A stretch of DNA of 64,000 bases from Pseudomonas sp. URMO17WK12:I2 (GTDB lineage: Bacteria > Pseudomonadota > Gammaproteobacteria > Pseudomonadales > Pseudomonadaceae). Positions 45,911-60,182 of this stretch are shown here, piece after piece (the stretch's first letter is position 1; every line of letters begins with the position of its first letter). The notes below the pieces were generated by a model. That model searched no databases, was not told the origin of the DNA, and saw only the letters and a list, made by a program, of their open reading frames with translations. The stretch covers positions 1 to 64,000 of the forward strand of contig NZ_QKYW01000001.1 of NCBI RefSeq assembly GCF_003253735.1. The letters run 5' to 3'. The translations under genes and the position numbers were made by a program.

Positions 45911-45936
45911 CTATTAGTCCGACTAAAACACTCGGG
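45891..45936. promoter_or_regulatory. Two face-to-face type 1 IscR sites
   Basis: Minus strand 45891-45914 reads ATAGTTGACTCAAATACTCGGG (plus two bases), very close to the E. coli iscR type 1 site. Plus strand 45913-45936 reads ATTAGTCCGACTAAAACACTCGGG, the same pattern in opposite orientation, overlapping by two bases. Holo-IscR binding would cover the -35 box. Confidence 0.7.
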
Positions 45937-45997
45937 CTTTAGATACCCTGCCGATAAAATCGGCGGCGAATCATAGCAAAGCGCACATTCGCCCGCA

Positions 45998-46777
45998 TCA
46001 CGCAGCCGGCTTGTCGCCCTGCTCCTTGCAGACGCCGGCGAAATCCTCGTCGCGCAGCTGCGGCATATCCTTGGCACAGTAGTCACTACCCAGCTTGCCC
46101 AGCGCGCCGCAAATACCCTCGAGGCGACTGTCGACCGCATGCAGGTGGTCGAGCAACTGGCCAATCGCACGCGCCACCGGATCGGGCATATCCTGGCTGA
46201 CGCCGTAGGCATCGAAACCGAGCTTGTCGGCCATGGCCTGGCGCTGCGCCTCGAGCCCGTCATCACCCTTGACGATGATCTTGGCCGGAATACCGACCGC
46301 GGTCGCGCCGGCTGGCACTGCCTTGGTGACCACCGCATTGGAACCGATCTTGGCGCCGGCCCCCACGGTGAACGGGCCGAGCACCTTGGCGCCGGCGCCC
46401 ACCACCACGCCATCTTCGAGCGTCGGGTGACGCTTGCCCTTGTTCCAGCTGGTGCCACCAAGGGTCACACCCTGATAGAGCGTCACGTCATCGCCGATTT
46501 CGGCGGTCTCGCCGATGACGATACCCATGCCGTGATCGATGAAGAAGCGCCGGCCAATGACCGCACCGGGGTGAATCTCGATACCGGTCAGCCAGCGACT
46601 GAAGTTCGACACGCCCCGCGCCAACCACTTCCAGCCCGACCCCCACAGCGCATGGGCGGCGCGATGCAGCCAGACCGCATGCAGCCCGGGGTAGCAGGTA
46701 ACTACCTCGAAGGCATTGCGCGCCGCCGGATCACGATGGAATACGCCCTGGATATCTTCCCGCATGCGCTCAAACAT
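45998..46777 (-). CDS. cysE: Serine O-acetyltransferase CysE
   Basis: 259 residues. A helical N-terminal domain is followed by a left-handed beta-helix of hexapeptides ([43 protein letters not shown]). It makes O-acetylserine, the precursor of the cysteine used by IscS. It overlaps the trmJ stop by 8 bases. The start given is preferred to codons inside trmJ. Confidence 0.95.
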   Translation of the reverse strand: MFERMREDIQGVFHRDPAARNAFEVVTCYPGLHAVWLHRAAHALWGSGWKWLARGVSNFSRWLTGIEIHPGAVIGRRFFIDHGMGIVIGETAEIGDDVTLYQGVTLGGTSWNKGKRHPTLEDGVVVGAGAKVLGPFTVGAGAKIGSNAVVTKAVPAGATAVGIPAKIIVKGDDGLEAQRQAMADKLGFDAYGVSQDMPDPVARAIGQLLDHLHAVDSRLEGICGALGKLGSDYCAKDMPQLRDEDFAGVCKEQGDKPAA

Positions 46778-47561
46778 CAGTCTTTCCCCGTTTGTGGTGC
46801 TCACCGCGCGCGGCCTTGAGGGTCTCGGTCAAGATGCCGCGCAAGATATTCATTTCCAGCCGGGTCACTTCGCTGCGCCCATACAAACGCCGCAGGCGGC
46901 TCATCAGATGCCGCGGGCTGACGGGATCCAGAAAGCCGATTTCCACCAATGACTTTTCCAGATGCCCGTAAAAGGATTCCATTTCGTCCGCCGTCACCGG
47001 TTGATCGCCCTCATCGGCGACCGCCTCCTCACGAACAGGCGCCGACACAGCCTCGAGCGCCAAGGCCGCCATGCGTACTTCGTAGGTCAGTACTTGCACG
47101 GCGGCGGCCAGATTCAACGAACTGAATGCCGGATCCGACGGGATATGCACATGGAAATGACAGCGCTGCAGCTCTTCATTGGTCAGGCCGGCGTGCTCGC
47201 GCCCGAACACCAGCGCCACCTCGCCGCCTTCGACGGCCTTCTGCACCGCCGCCACACCACATTCACGCGGATCGATCAGCGGCCAGGGGATACGTCGCTC
47301 ACGGGCACTGGTGCCGAACGCCACGCTGCAGCCGACCAACGCATCTTCGAGACAGGAGACCACCTGCGCGGCGTCGAGAATATCGGTCGCGCCCGAAGCC
47401 CGCGCCACCGCCTCTTCACTGGGAAACTGGCGCGGCTCGACCAGCACCAATCGAGACAGCCCCATGTTTTTCATGGCCCTGGCCACCCCGCCGATATTGC
47501 CGGGATGACTGGTATTGACCAGTACCACTCGAATGTTCTGCAGCAAGGTAGACGCCCGCAT
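46770..47561 (-). CDS. trmJ: tRNA (cytidine/uridine-2'-O-)-methyltransferase TrmJ
   Basis: 263 residues, SPOUT family: [24 protein letters not shown] at the N-terminus and the knot motifs [15 protein letters not shown] and [14 protein letters not shown]. It methylates position 32 of certain tRNAs. It is divergent from suhB, with 128 bases between them. Confidence 0.95.
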   Translation of the reverse strand: MRASTLLQNIRVVLVNTSHPGNIGGVARAMKNMGLSRLVLVEPRQFPSEEAVARASGATDILDAAQVVSCLEDALVGCSVAFGTSARERRIPWPLIDPRECGVAAVQKAVEGGEVALVFGREHAGLTNEELQRCHFHVHIPSDPAFSSLNLAAAVQVLTYEVRMAALALEAVSAPVREEAVADEGDQPVTADEMESFYGHLEKSLVEIGFLDPVSPRHLMSRLRRLYGRSEVTRLEMNILRGILTETLKAARGEHHKRGKTDV

Positions 47562-47689
47562 CGGATAAATAAGGTGACAAATCTTACATAAGCCCCCTCC
47601 TTTGCGCCACGCAGGGAACGGCCGGCACTTACCGGCCGAATCTTTTCTGCTAGAATGGCCGGCTTTATTACGACCCCAGGTGAACCTCC

Positions 47690-48505
47690 ATGCAGCCCAT
47701 GCTGAATATCGCCCTGCGCGCCGCCCGCAGCGCCGGTGAAATGATCTTCCGCTCCATCGAACGCCTGGATGTCATCTCGGTGGATGAAAAGGATGCCAAG
47801 GACTACGTGACCGAGATCGATCGCAGCGCCGAGCTGATAATCGTGCAGGCACTGCGCAAGGCGTACCCGACTCACAGCTTCCTCGGCGAGGAAGGCGGCC
47901 TACTCGAAGGCAGCGGCGAAGGCGCCGACTACCAGTGGATCATCGACCCGCTCGACGGCACCACCAACTTCGTGCGTGGCGTTCCGCATTTCGCCGTCAG
48001 CCTGGCCTGCAAATACCGTGGCCGCCTGGAGCACGCGGTGATCATCGACCCGGTTCGCCAGGAAGAATTCACTGCCAGCCGCGGCCGTGGCGCAGCCCTG
48101 AACGGTCGCCGCCTGCGCGTCAGTAACCGCAAGAGCCTGGATGGCGCCCTGCTCGGCACCGGCTTCCCGTTCCGCAACGACCAGCTGGACAACCTCGAGA
48201 ATTACCTGGGCATGTTCCGCAGCCTGGTCGGCCAGACCGCCGGCGTACGTCGTGCCGGCGCCGCCAGTCTCGACCTGGCCTACGTGGCAGCGGGCCGTTT
48301 CGATGCATTCTGGGAATTCGGCTTGTCCGAGTGGGACATGGCAGCTGGCGCCCTGCTTATCCAGGAAGCGGGCGGCCTGGTCAGCGACTTCAGTGGCGGC
48401 CACGAATTCCTCGAGAAGGGTCAGATCGTTGCCGGCAACACCAAATGCTTCAAGGCAGTACTGACCGCCATTCAGCCGCACCTGTCGGCCTCGCTCAAAC
48501 GCTGA
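47690..48505 (+). CDS. suhB: SuhB, inositol-1-monophosphatase family protein
   Basis: 271 residues. Metal-binding motifs are FLGEEGG, WIIDPLDGTTNFVRG and WDMAAGALLIQEAGG. SuhB also acts in rRNA transcription antitermination and, in Pseudomonas, in virulence regulation. A -10-like TAGAAT lies at 47651-47656, with no clear -35. A strong terminator follows. Confidence 0.95.
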   Translation: MQPMLNIALRAARSAGEMIFRSIERLDVISVDEKDAKDYVTEIDRSAELIIVQALRKAYPTHSFLGEEGGLLEGSGEGADYQWIIDPLDGTTNFVRGVPHFAVSLACKYRGRLEHAVIIDPVRQEEFTASRGRGAALNGRRLRVSNRKSLDGALLGTGFPFRNDQLDNLENYLGMFRSLVGQTAGVRRAGAASLDLAYVAAGRFDAFWEFGLSEWDMAAGALLIQEAGGLVSDFSGGHEFLEKGQIVAGNTKCFKAVLTAIQPHLSASLKR

Positions 48506-48517
48506 AAGCCGCATGAT

Positions 48518-48544
48518 AAAAACCGGCCTTGTGCCGGTTTTTTA
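48518..48544 (+). terminator. Rho-independent terminator after suhB
   Basis: Stem ACCGGC/GCCGGT with a 5-nt loop flanked by A5 and T6. Confidence 0.9.
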
Positions 48545-48553
48545 TTGCCCATG

Positions 48554-48581
48554 AAAAAGGCGCTCCAGAGAGCGCCTTTTT
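48554..48581 (-). terminator. Bidirectional terminator between suhB and the glycine-zipper gene
   Basis: AAAAAGGCGCT-CCAGAG-AGCGCCTTTTT is symmetrical, so it can stop transcription from both sides. It lies 19 bases past the end of the minus-strand gene. Confidence 0.88.
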
Positions 48582-48599
48582 CCGATCCAGCCGAACGAG

Positions 48600-49142
48600 T
48601 TACTCGTCAGCCTCGGCGTTGGCAATGACCAGCTTGCCATCGCGAACCGGGATCTTGCTGCCCGGCTCTTCATCCATACGCACGCGGCCAACCTTGCCAT
48701 CCAGGTCGTATTTCACGTCATAGCCAACGATCTTCTCGCTGGTGTCGTGGACGGTTTTGCAGCGCGTCTCGGTGGTGGTGTAGGTGTCACGCGCCTGCAT
48801 GCCTTCCTGCACCTTGTTACCAGCATAACCACCACCTACAGCACCGGCGACGGTCGCAATTTTCTTGCCGTTACCACCGCCTACCTGGTTACCCAGCAGG
48901 CCGCCGACCACGGCACCGATTGCGGTACCAGCGATCTGATGTTGATCCTGCACCGGGCGCTGGCGGGTCACGGCAACGTCACGGCATTCTTCACGCGGGG
49001 TCTTGATGGTTTCGGTTACCGGCTTCACTGCCAGCACCTCGGCATACTTCGGCCCGCCGACCAGACTGTAGGTTGCGACAGCGCCACCCGCAGTAACACC
49101 GACGGCACCCAGCACAGCACCAACCAACAATGACTTGTTCAT
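48600..49142 (-). CDS. Glycine-zipper 2TM domain protein
   Basis: 180 residues. An N-terminal hydrophobic segment (LLVGAVLGAVGVTAGGAVATYSLV) is followed by the glycine-zipper stretch (~67-108, AGTAIGAVVGGLLGNQVGGGNGKK and AGAVGGGYAGNKVQEGM) and a C-terminal domain with GYDVKYDLDGKVGRVRMDE. The family (Rick_17kDa/SlyB-like) sits in the envelope, but there is no lipobox here. The exact function is unknown. Confidence 0.82.
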   Translation of the reverse strand: MNKSLLVGAVLGAVGVTAGGAVATYSLVGGPKYAEVLAVKPVTETIKTPREECRDVAVTRQRPVQDQHQIAGTAIGAVVGGLLGNQVGGGNGKKIATVAGAVGGGYAGNKVQEGMQARDTYTTTETRCKTVHDTSEKIVGYDVKYDLDGKVGRVRMDEEPGSKIPVRDGKLVIANAEADE

Positions 49143-49198
49143 GCGATTCTCCTGATCACAACGCAGCGCCTATGCGCCTTACTCCCAGCCTTGGAAAT

Positions 49199-49234
49199 GC
49201 AAAACGGGCGACAAGTTCCCTTGTCGCCCGTCTT
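49199..49234 (-). terminator. Rho-independent terminator after secF
   Basis: 11-bp stem ACGGGCGACAA/TTGTCGCCCGT with a 6-nt loop; on the minus strand it is followed by TTTGCATTT. It lies about 35 bases past the secF stop. Confidence 0.88.
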
Positions 49235-49265
49235 TATGCAGCGAAAATCGCTGATGACTCACACC

Positions 49266-50186
49266 TTACGGGCGGTCATCCACACCTTCTGCAGTTGCTG
49301 CCGGCGGAATCAGATCTTCCGAACTCAGCTTCAACCAGATCAGTACCGGCGCACTGATATAGATCGACGAGTAGGTACCGACGACCACCCCGATCAGCAG
49401 CGTCAGCGCGAAGCCGGCGAGGCTGTCACCACCGAACACCAGCAGCGCGACCAGCGCCATGGCGGTCGACGTCGAGGTCGCGATGGTACGCAACAGCGTC
49501 TGGGTGACCGATACATCGATGTTCTCGATCAGCTCAGCCTTGCGCAGCATCCGGAAGTTCTCGCGGATACGGTCGTAGATGATGATGGTGTCGTTCAGCG
49601 AGTAGCCCAGCATCGCCAGCACGGCGGCCATCACCGTCAGGTCGAAAGGCACCTTGAAAAACGCCAGGATGCCAAGGGTGACGATAACGTCGTGGGCCAG
49701 CGAGGCCACGGCCCCCACACCGAACTTCCACTGAAAGCGGAACGCCAGGTAGAGCAGGATGCCACCAAGGGCCAGCAGCATCGCCAGGCCACCCTGGTCG
49801 CGCAGCTCCTCACCCACCTGCGGGCCTACGAACTCGACGCGCTTGACCTCGAAAGAGGTGTCGCCATCGATCTTGCGTAGCGCAGCAGCAACCTGGTTAC
49901 CCAGTTCAGCCGAATCACCTGCCAGACGCACCAGCACATCGGTGGTGGAGCCGAAGCTCTGCACAACGGCGTCAGCGTACCCGGCCTGACCCAGCTCACG
50001 CTTGATCAATTCCAGATCGGCAGGCTTCTCGTAGGACAGCTCGATCAGCGTACCGCCAGTGAAATCCAGACCGAAGTTGAGGCCATGCTTGAACAGGCTA
50101 CCCAGACCGATAAGGCTGATAACCACGGTAATGGCGAACGCTACGTTGCGTATCGCCATGAACGGAATGCGGGATGGAAGTCTCAT
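49266..50186 (-). CDS. secF: Protein translocase subunit SecF
   Basis: 306 residues with six TM helices and the family motifs FGLDFTGGTLIEL and VMAAVLAMLGYSLNDTIIIYDRIREN. With SecD it uses the proton gradient to help pull proteins out of SecYEG. It follows secD by 9 bases. Confidence 0.96.
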   Translation of the reverse strand: MRLPSRIPFMAIRNVAFAITVVISLIGLGSLFKHGLNFGLDFTGGTLIELSYEKPADLELIKRELGQAGYADAVVQSFGSTTDVLVRLAGDSAELGNQVAAALRKIDGDTSFEVKRVEFVGPQVGEELRDQGGLAMLLALGGILLYLAFRFQWKFGVGAVASLAHDVIVTLGILAFFKVPFDLTVMAAVLAMLGYSLNDTIIIYDRIRENFRMLRKAELIENIDVSVTQTLLRTIATSTSTAMALVALLVFGGDSLAGFALTLLIGVVVGTYSSIYISAPVLIWLKLSSEDLIPPAATAEGVDDRP

Positions 50187-50195
50187 AGCCTCACC

Positions 50196-52064
50196 TCAAA
50201 TCCACAGTTTCTTGAAGTTACGGCCACCGAAGATCAGGTTGACCATCCCTCGGGTGAACATGATCGCGGTGAACATCGAGGTGATGATCCCGATCGACAG
50301 CGTGACGGCGAAACCCTTGATCGGGCCAGTACCCAGCGCGAACAGAATCGCACCGACCAGCAGCGTGGTCAGGTTACTGTCCAGAATCGCCGAATAGGCA
50401 CGGTCGAAACCTTCGTGGATCGCACGCTGTACCGATAGGCCGTTGTTCAACTCCTCACGTATCCGTGAATAGATCAACACGTTGGCGTCGACCGCCATGC
50501 CCAGGGTCAGCACGATACCGGCGATACCTGGCAGCGTCAGGGTCGCACCGATTACCGACATCAGCCCCACCAGCAACACCAGGTTGAAGGCCAGCGCGAC
50601 GGTCGCCAGAACACCGAAGAAGCGGTAGATGGCGATCATGAACAGCGACACGAAGATCATCGCCCACTCGGTGGACTCGATGCCCTTGACGATGTTTTCG
50701 GCGCCCAGGCTCGGGCCGATGGTGCGCTCTTCAGCGAAGTACATCGGTGCCGCCAGACCACCCGCGCGCAACAACAGCGCCAGTTCGGACGACTCGCCCT
50801 GGCCATTCAGGCCGGTGATCCGGAATTGGCTGCCCAGCGGCGACTGAATGGTCGCCAGGCTGATGATCTGCTTCTCTTCCTTGAAGGAGTCGACCTGCAC
50901 TTCCTGCTCGACGCCATCGACCATCTGCCGGACGTAGCGGGTCTGCGGGCGCTGCTCGATGAAGATCACCGCCATGCTGCGCCCGACATTGGTGCGGGTA
51001 GCGCGATTCATCAGGTCACCGCCATGGCCATCCAGACGGATGTTCACTTGCGGCCGACCATTCTCGTCAAAGCTGGCCTGAGCGTCGGTCACCTGGTCAC
51101 CGGTGATGATCAGCTCGCGCTCGAGCTGCACCGGCGGACGGCCTTCCTCACGAAAGCCGAACTGCTCGGTAGTACCGCGCGGCGCATTCGGATCGGCTGC
51201 CAGACGGAACTCCAGGTTGGCGGTCTTGCCGAGAATACGCTTGGCTTCGGCGGTGTCCTGCACTCCTGGCAACTCGACCACGATGCGGTTGGCACCCTGG
51301 CGCTGCACCAGCGGCTCGGCCACGCCCAGCTCGTTGACGCGGTTACGCACGGTGGTCAAGTTCTGGCGAATCGAGTACTCACGAATTTCCGCGATCTTGG
51401 CTGGCGTCAGAGTGACGCGCAGGACTTGCTGGCCACCACGCTCCTGAGCGTTGAGCTCGAAATCCTTGTAATCCTTGCGGATCAGTTGCTCGGCCTTGGC
51501 CAGCGTGTCGCTGTCAGCAAAGCCCAACTGAATGGCGCCGCCTTGCTGCGGCATGCTGCGATAACGTACACGCTCCTTGCGCAACAGGCTCTTGAGCTCA
51601 CCTTCGTAAACCTGGCGACGGACCTCAAGGGCTTTGTCCATGTCGACTTCGAGCAGGAAATGCACACCGCCGGAAAGGTCGAGACCCAGCTTCATCGGGC
51701 TCGCGCCGACCTTGCGCAGCCACTCGGGGGTGGTCTGCGCCAGGTTCAGGGCGACTACATAATTGTCGCCGAGTGCCCTGCGCACGACATCCTTGGCAGG
51801 CAGCTGATCACCCAGGTTGCTCAGACGAATCAGGCCGCTACGGCCATGCTCGCCGACGCTGGATGCCTTGACCTCGATGCCCGCCTCGGTCAGCGCCTTG
51901 CTGATGCGGTCGAGATCGGCCTGCGCGATGGTCTGCGCCGAACTGGCCCCGCTGATCTGGATCGCCGGATCATCAGGGTAAAGATTGGGTGCGGAATAAA
52001 TCAGACTGACGATCAATACAGCTGCGATCAGCAGGTATTTCCACAAAGGGTATTTGTTGAGCAT
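50196..52064 (-). CDS. secD: Protein translocase subunit SecD
   Basis: 622 residues. The first TM helix (YLLIAAVLIVSLIYSAPNLYP) is followed by a large periplasmic region with GLDLSGGVHFLLEVDMDKAL, and a C-terminal TM block with LTLGMAVDANVLIYSRIREEL. The start at MLNKYPLWKY matches the family; the frame continues upstream into a dispersed element and is not used. The ribosome-binding site is weak. The yajC-secD gap is enlarged by that element. Confidence 0.95.
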   Translation of the reverse strand: MLNKYPLWKYLLIAAVLIVSLIYSAPNLYPDDPAIQISGASSAQTIAQADLDRISKALTEAGIEVKASSVGEHGRSGLIRLSNLGDQLPAKDVVRRALGDNYVVALNLAQTTPEWLRKVGASPMKLGLDLSGGVHFLLEVDMDKALEVRRQVYEGELKSLLRKERVRYRSMPQQGGAIQLGFADSDTLAKAEQLIRKDYKDFELNAQERGGQQVLRVTLTPAKIAEIREYSIRQNLTTVRNRVNELGVAEPLVQRQGANRIVVELPGVQDTAEAKRILGKTANLEFRLAADPNAPRGTTEQFGFREEGRPPVQLERELIITGDQVTDAQASFDENGRPQVNIRLDGHGGDLMNRATRTNVGRSMAVIFIEQRPQTRYVRQMVDGVEQEVQVDSFKEEKQIISLATIQSPLGSQFRITGLNGQGESSELALLLRAGGLAAPMYFAEERTIGPSLGAENIVKGIESTEWAMIFVSLFMIAIYRFFGVLATVALAFNLVLLVGLMSVIGATLTLPGIAGIVLTLGMAVDANVLIYSRIREELNNGLSVQRAIHEGFDRAYSAILDSNLTTLLVGAILFALGTGPIKGFAVTLSIGIITSMFTAIMFTRGMVNLIFGGRNFKKLWI

Positions 52065-52140
52065 GAATGACGCCGCCCGCTTATGACGCGGGGCGCAATA
52101 TGCGCCCCACGGGATGGATAAAACTGGAACAGAGACTTGG

Positions 52141-52290
52141 CAGACCGCTGAAAAAACTAGGCGAGGCAGCCAGCGCAAGGCCGAGACAGGCGAGGAAGCG
52201 ATCGGAGTCGCGAGCGACTTTACTGGCGTAAATGAGCATTCCGAGCCTGTATCTAACGCGGCGATGGCAGCGCAGGTAGCTTTTCAAGCG
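52141..52290. repeat. 150-bp dispersed element, copy 2 (between yajC and secD)
   Basis: The plus strand shares ordered words with the reverse strand of 27642-27781: CTGAAAAA, TAGGCGAGGC, TAAATGAGCATT, GAGCCTGT-TCTAACG, GCGCAGGTAG and TTTTCAA. It is more diverged and slightly longer. It starts 76 bases before the secD ATG and ends 3 bases from the yajC stop. Confidence 0.8.
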
Positions 52291-52293
52291 TTA

Positions 52294-52629
52294 TCAGATG
52301 GCTTTCAGCGTGCCCTTGGGCAGGGTTGCCGCAACGGCTGCTTTCTGGATCTTCAGTTCGACGGTGTCGGACACTTCGATAACCACGAAGTCGTCGCTGA
52401 CCTTGGAAACCTTGCCGGCGATGCCACCGCTGGTCACCACCTCGTCGCCCTTCTGCAGATTGCCGAGCAGGTTCTTGTGCTCCTTGGCGCGCTTGGCCTG
52501 GGGGCGCCAGATCATCAGATAGAAGATGACCAGAAAGCCGATCAGGAAGATCCACTCGAAACCGGTACCGGCTGGGCCGGCAGCAGGGCCAGCGGCATCA
52601 GCGTAGGCAGCGGGAATAAAAAAACTCAT
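52294..52629 (-). CDS. yajC: Preprotein translocase subunit YajC
   Basis: 111 residues. One TM helix (~25-45, WIFLIGFLVIFYLMIWRPQ) is followed by the cytoplasmic domain (VVTSGGIAGKVSKVSDDFVVIEV). It is an accessory subunit of the SecDF complex. Its last residues lie right beside the dispersed element. Confidence 0.94.
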   Translation of the reverse strand: MSFFIPAAYADAAGPAAGPAGTGFEWIFLIGFLVIFYLMIWRPQAKRAKEHKNLLGNLQKGDEVVTSGGIAGKVSKVSDDFVVIEVSDTVELKIQKAAVAATLPKGTLKAI

Positions 52630-52667
52630 TTGACACTCCTGTTGAAAGATCTTTTAGCCATCGAAAA

Positions 52668-54847
<2,180 letters not shown>

Positions 54848-54919
54848 GATCGAAAAGGATGTCGTACTGCAGGGCGGAGCAGCTTACCGGAATTCGCTTA
54901 CGCTGACCACGCAAGTGCA

Positions 54920-54948
54920 TTGACCAATGGCATCTTGCTCCCTATACT
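54920..54948 (+). promoter_or_regulatory. Promoter of tRNA-Leu
   Basis: -35 TTGACC and -10 TATACT with exactly 17 bases between them, ending 13 bases before the mature tRNA 5' end. Confidence 0.8.
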
Positions 54949-54961
54949 GCGCCGCCATTGT

Positions 54962-55046
54962 GCCCCGGTGGCGGAACCGGTAGACGCGGCGGATTCAAAA
55001 TCCGTTTTCGAAAGAAGTGGGAGTTCGAGTCTCCCCCGGGGCACCA
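54962..55046 (+). tRNA. tRNA-Leu (anticodon CAA)
   Basis: Acceptor GCCCCGG (54962-54968) pairs with CCGGGGC (55036-55042); discriminator A and encoded CCA follow. The anticodon loop TTCAAAA gives CAA. A long variable arm (TTTTCGAAAGAAGTG region) marks it as class II, and the T-arm contains GTTCGAGTC. Confidence 0.96.
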
Positions 55047-55199
55047 TATATCCTTCAACTGTTACCAGCTTGTGACAGTTCGCACTGAAACAGTGCCGTG
55101 TATCGCCTCGATGCACATGCATCGGCCATTATAAAAACCCATCCGAAATCAGCACCAAAGACTCGCGAAATTTACGTGGGCTTATGCGTGCCCGAGGGG

Positions 55200-55229
55200 T
55201 TGGCATTTGCGCAAAAGTTAGCGTAGAGT
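55200..55229 (+). promoter_or_regulatory. Candidate promoter of the cold-shock gene with a long leader
   Basis: -35 TTGGCA (55200-55205) and -10 TAGAGT (55224-55229), spacing 18. It would give a 5' leader of about 155 bases, as is common for cold-shock mRNAs. The rest of 55047-55390 shows only a short palindrome, CGATGCA-CA-TGCATCG, near 55110. Confidence 0.45.
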
Positions 55230-55390
55230 TCAGCCACTGTGTTTGCATGGGTCGCCGAGAATCGTGACCTGATGCAGTAGATCGCTCTAGATCCGCTACA
55301 TCCCGTTCGACTTCCATCACTCCTTGCAACCAGTCTTCAGTCCTCTACACATGGAGGCTGTCATCAACTCTAGTTCCAAGGATAAGAGAC

Positions 55391-55603
55391 ATGTCGAATC
55401 GTCAGAACGGTACCGTCAAGTGGTTTAACGACGAGAAAGGTTTTGGTTTTATCACTCCAGAAAGCGGTCCGGATCTGTTCGTACATTTCCGCGCTATCGA
55501 AGGTAACGGCTTCAAGAGCCTGAAAGAAGGCCAGAAAGTTAGCTTCGTTGCTGTACAAGGTCAAAAAGGCATGCAGGCTGACCAGGTTCAAGTCCAGGAA
55601 TAA
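55391..55603 (+). CDS. Cold-shock protein (CspA family)
   Basis: 70 residues, single CSD domain. RNP1 is KGFGFITP and RNP2 LFVHF; the N-terminus is [11 protein letters not shown]. It binds single-stranded nucleic acid and melts RNA structure. The third base-stacking position reads FVHFRAIEG rather than the commoner FVHFSAI. A strong terminator follows the stop. Confidence 0.95.
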   Translation: MSNRQNGTVKWFNDEKGFGFITPESGPDLFVHFRAIEGNGFKSLKEGQKVSFVAVQGQKGMQADQVQVQE

Positions 55604-55614
55604 GCCGCTGCTCG

Positions 55615-55647
55615 AAAAACCCCTGACTCACGTCAGGGGTTTTTTTA
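55615..55647 (+). terminator. Rho-independent terminator after the cold-shock gene
   Basis: Stem ACCCCTGAC/GTCAGGGGT, 4-nt loop, then T7. Confidence 0.93.
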
Positions 55648-55700
55648 TGCCCGCAACTTAGTATCCGTATCCTTACCATTGCAGTGCGTGCGAACCCTAC

Positions 55701-56195
55701 ATGCCGAAATCCACACTACACCCGCAAGGCGACTTCCCTCCGGCAGGCCTTGGCCGGCGCCTGGCGGCCATGCTGTACGACGGTTTTCTGTGCATCGCCC
55801 TGCTGATCGTCGTGGGCTTCATCTACAAGCTGGTGCAGATGGCCATTTATGGCGAGGCACAGCTGCGGCAATGGGCAGACGCCGGCGCCCTGGACCACGA
55901 CCCATTACTTGCCACTCTGTTGCTGCTCAGCCTGTTCGCGTTCTTCGCCAAGTTCTGGACCCATGGTGGCCAGACCCTGGGCATGCAGGTATGGAGCATT
56001 CGGGTACAGAATGCCGACGGCACGGGGATCAGCCTATGGCAGGCGCTACTGCGTTTTCTGGTCGCCATCCTGTCGTGGCTGGCGTTGGGGCTGGGTTATC
56101 TCTGGACACTGGCCGACAAGCGCAAGCGCAGCTGGCACGACCTGTATTCGGATAGCGTCATCGTACGCCTGCCCAAGCACGCGCACCGCAAATGA
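55701..56195 (+). CDS. RDD family membrane protein
   Basis: 164 residues with three likely TM helices: ALLIVVGFIYKLVQMAIY, LLATLLLLSLFAFFAKFW and LVAILSWLALGLGYLW. The Arg-Asp pattern is AGLGRRLAAMLYDGFLC near the N-terminus, and GGQTLGMQVWSIRV is family-typical. The function of RDD proteins is generally unknown. It lies convergent to lptG. Confidence 0.85.
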   Translation: MPKSTLHPQGDFPPAGLGRRLAAMLYDGFLCIALLIVVGFIYKLVQMAIYGEAQLRQWADAGALDHDPLLATLLLLSLFAFFAKFWTHGGQTLGMQVWSIRVQNADGTGISLWQALLRFLVAILSWLALGLGYLWTLADKRKRSWHDLYSDSVIVRLPKHAHRK

Positions 56196-56225
56196 CCAGA
56201 GTCGCTTGAAATAGAGCCAACCTGC

Positions 56226-56251
56226 GCCCTCTCCCACTGACGGGAGAGGGC
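56226..56251. terminator. Convergent terminator between the RDD gene and lptG
   Basis: Perfect 10-bp stem GCCCTCTCCC/GGGAGAGGGC with a 6-nt loop, between two converging stop codons. No U-tract on either side. Confidence 0.6.
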
Positions 56252-56260
56252 ACAGCGGGA

Positions 56261-57314
56261 TCAGCCAGCCCGGCGTAGCAGCCAGACCCCGGCAATCGCG
56301 CAGATACTCGCGGGAATCAGCACGGCCAACAGCGGCGAGAAGCCGAACACCAGACTGGCCGGCCCCAGCAGATCCTGGGCGATACGGAACACGAAGCCCA
56401 CCAGCACGCCGGTAAACACGCGCTGTCCCAGAGTGACGGAACGCAACGGGCCGAAGATGAAGGAGATGGCCATCAGCACCAGCGCAGCGGTAACCAGCGG
56501 CTGCAGCACCTTGGTCCAGAATGCCAGCCAGTAATTGCCGTTGTTCAAACCCTGCTCTTTCAGGTAATGGATGTAGCTCCACAAGCCGGTGATTGAAAGC
56601 GCTTCAGGCTCCAGCACCACGGTACCGAGCAACTGCGGGCTGAGTTCGATATCCCAGCGCTCGGTCGGCGCCTTGACCACCTCGGTCCGGCGATCATGGA
56701 AAAGCGTGGTCGCTACATCCTCCAGCTGCCAATAATTGCCTTCATAGGCCGCACGCCGTGCGAAGCTCGATGACTGCAAACGCCGCTCATCGTCGAAGCG
56801 ATAGCGGGTTACGCCAAACAACACACCGCCCGGCTGTACGGCGTTGATGTGCACGAACTCCTGCCCCTGGCGGTGCCACAAACCACGCTTAGCGGTTTGC
56901 GCCTCGCCGCCACCCTGAGCCATGGAACGACTGGCCTGAGCCTGATTTTCGGTCCAGGGCGCCACGTATTCACCGATCAGAATGCCCACCAGCATCAGCG
57001 CCAGCATGGGTTTCATCACGCCCCAGACGATACGCCCGATGGACACACCAGCTGCGCGCATGATGGTCAGCTCGCTGTTACTGGCCAGCGTACCCAGGCC
57101 GATCAGGCATCCCACCAGCGCCGCCATTGGCAGCATGTCGTAAATACGCCGCGGTGCGGTCAGCAGTACGTACCAGAGTGCGTCGCCGATTCCATAGCTG
57201 CCCTCGATATCGCCCAACTCGTCGATGAACGCGAACAACAAAGCCAGGCCGACGATGATGCCGAGCACAGCCAGAATGGCGAACAGCACCTGCACGCCAA
57301 TATAACGATCCAGC

Positions 57315-57322
<8 letters not shown>
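56261..57322 (-). CDS. lptG: LPS export permease LptG
   Basis: 353 residues, YjgP/YjgQ family: three TM helices, a periplasmic jelly-roll domain and three more TM helices. With LptF and the LptB ATPase it extracts lipopolysaccharide from the inner membrane. The start is GTG, overlapping the lptF stop by 8 bases. Confidence 0.95.
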
Positions 57323-60059
<2,737 letters not shown>

Positions 60060-60072
60060 TCGCCAATCACCC

Positions 60073-60098
60073 GAGGGTGGCCGTCTCTGGCCACCCTC
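60073..60098 (+). terminator. Hairpin after pepA
   Basis: Perfect 10-bp stem GAGGGTGGCC/GGCCACCCTC, 6-nt loop, 13 bases past the stop. No U-tract. Confidence 0.6.
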
Positions 60099-60182
60099 AC
60101 CCGCCGATAACGCAAGCCTGCTTGCTGACCTCCACTGCGCTTTTCGCTTGAAGCTTGCCGCTTGAAGCCCGACACTTTGCAC

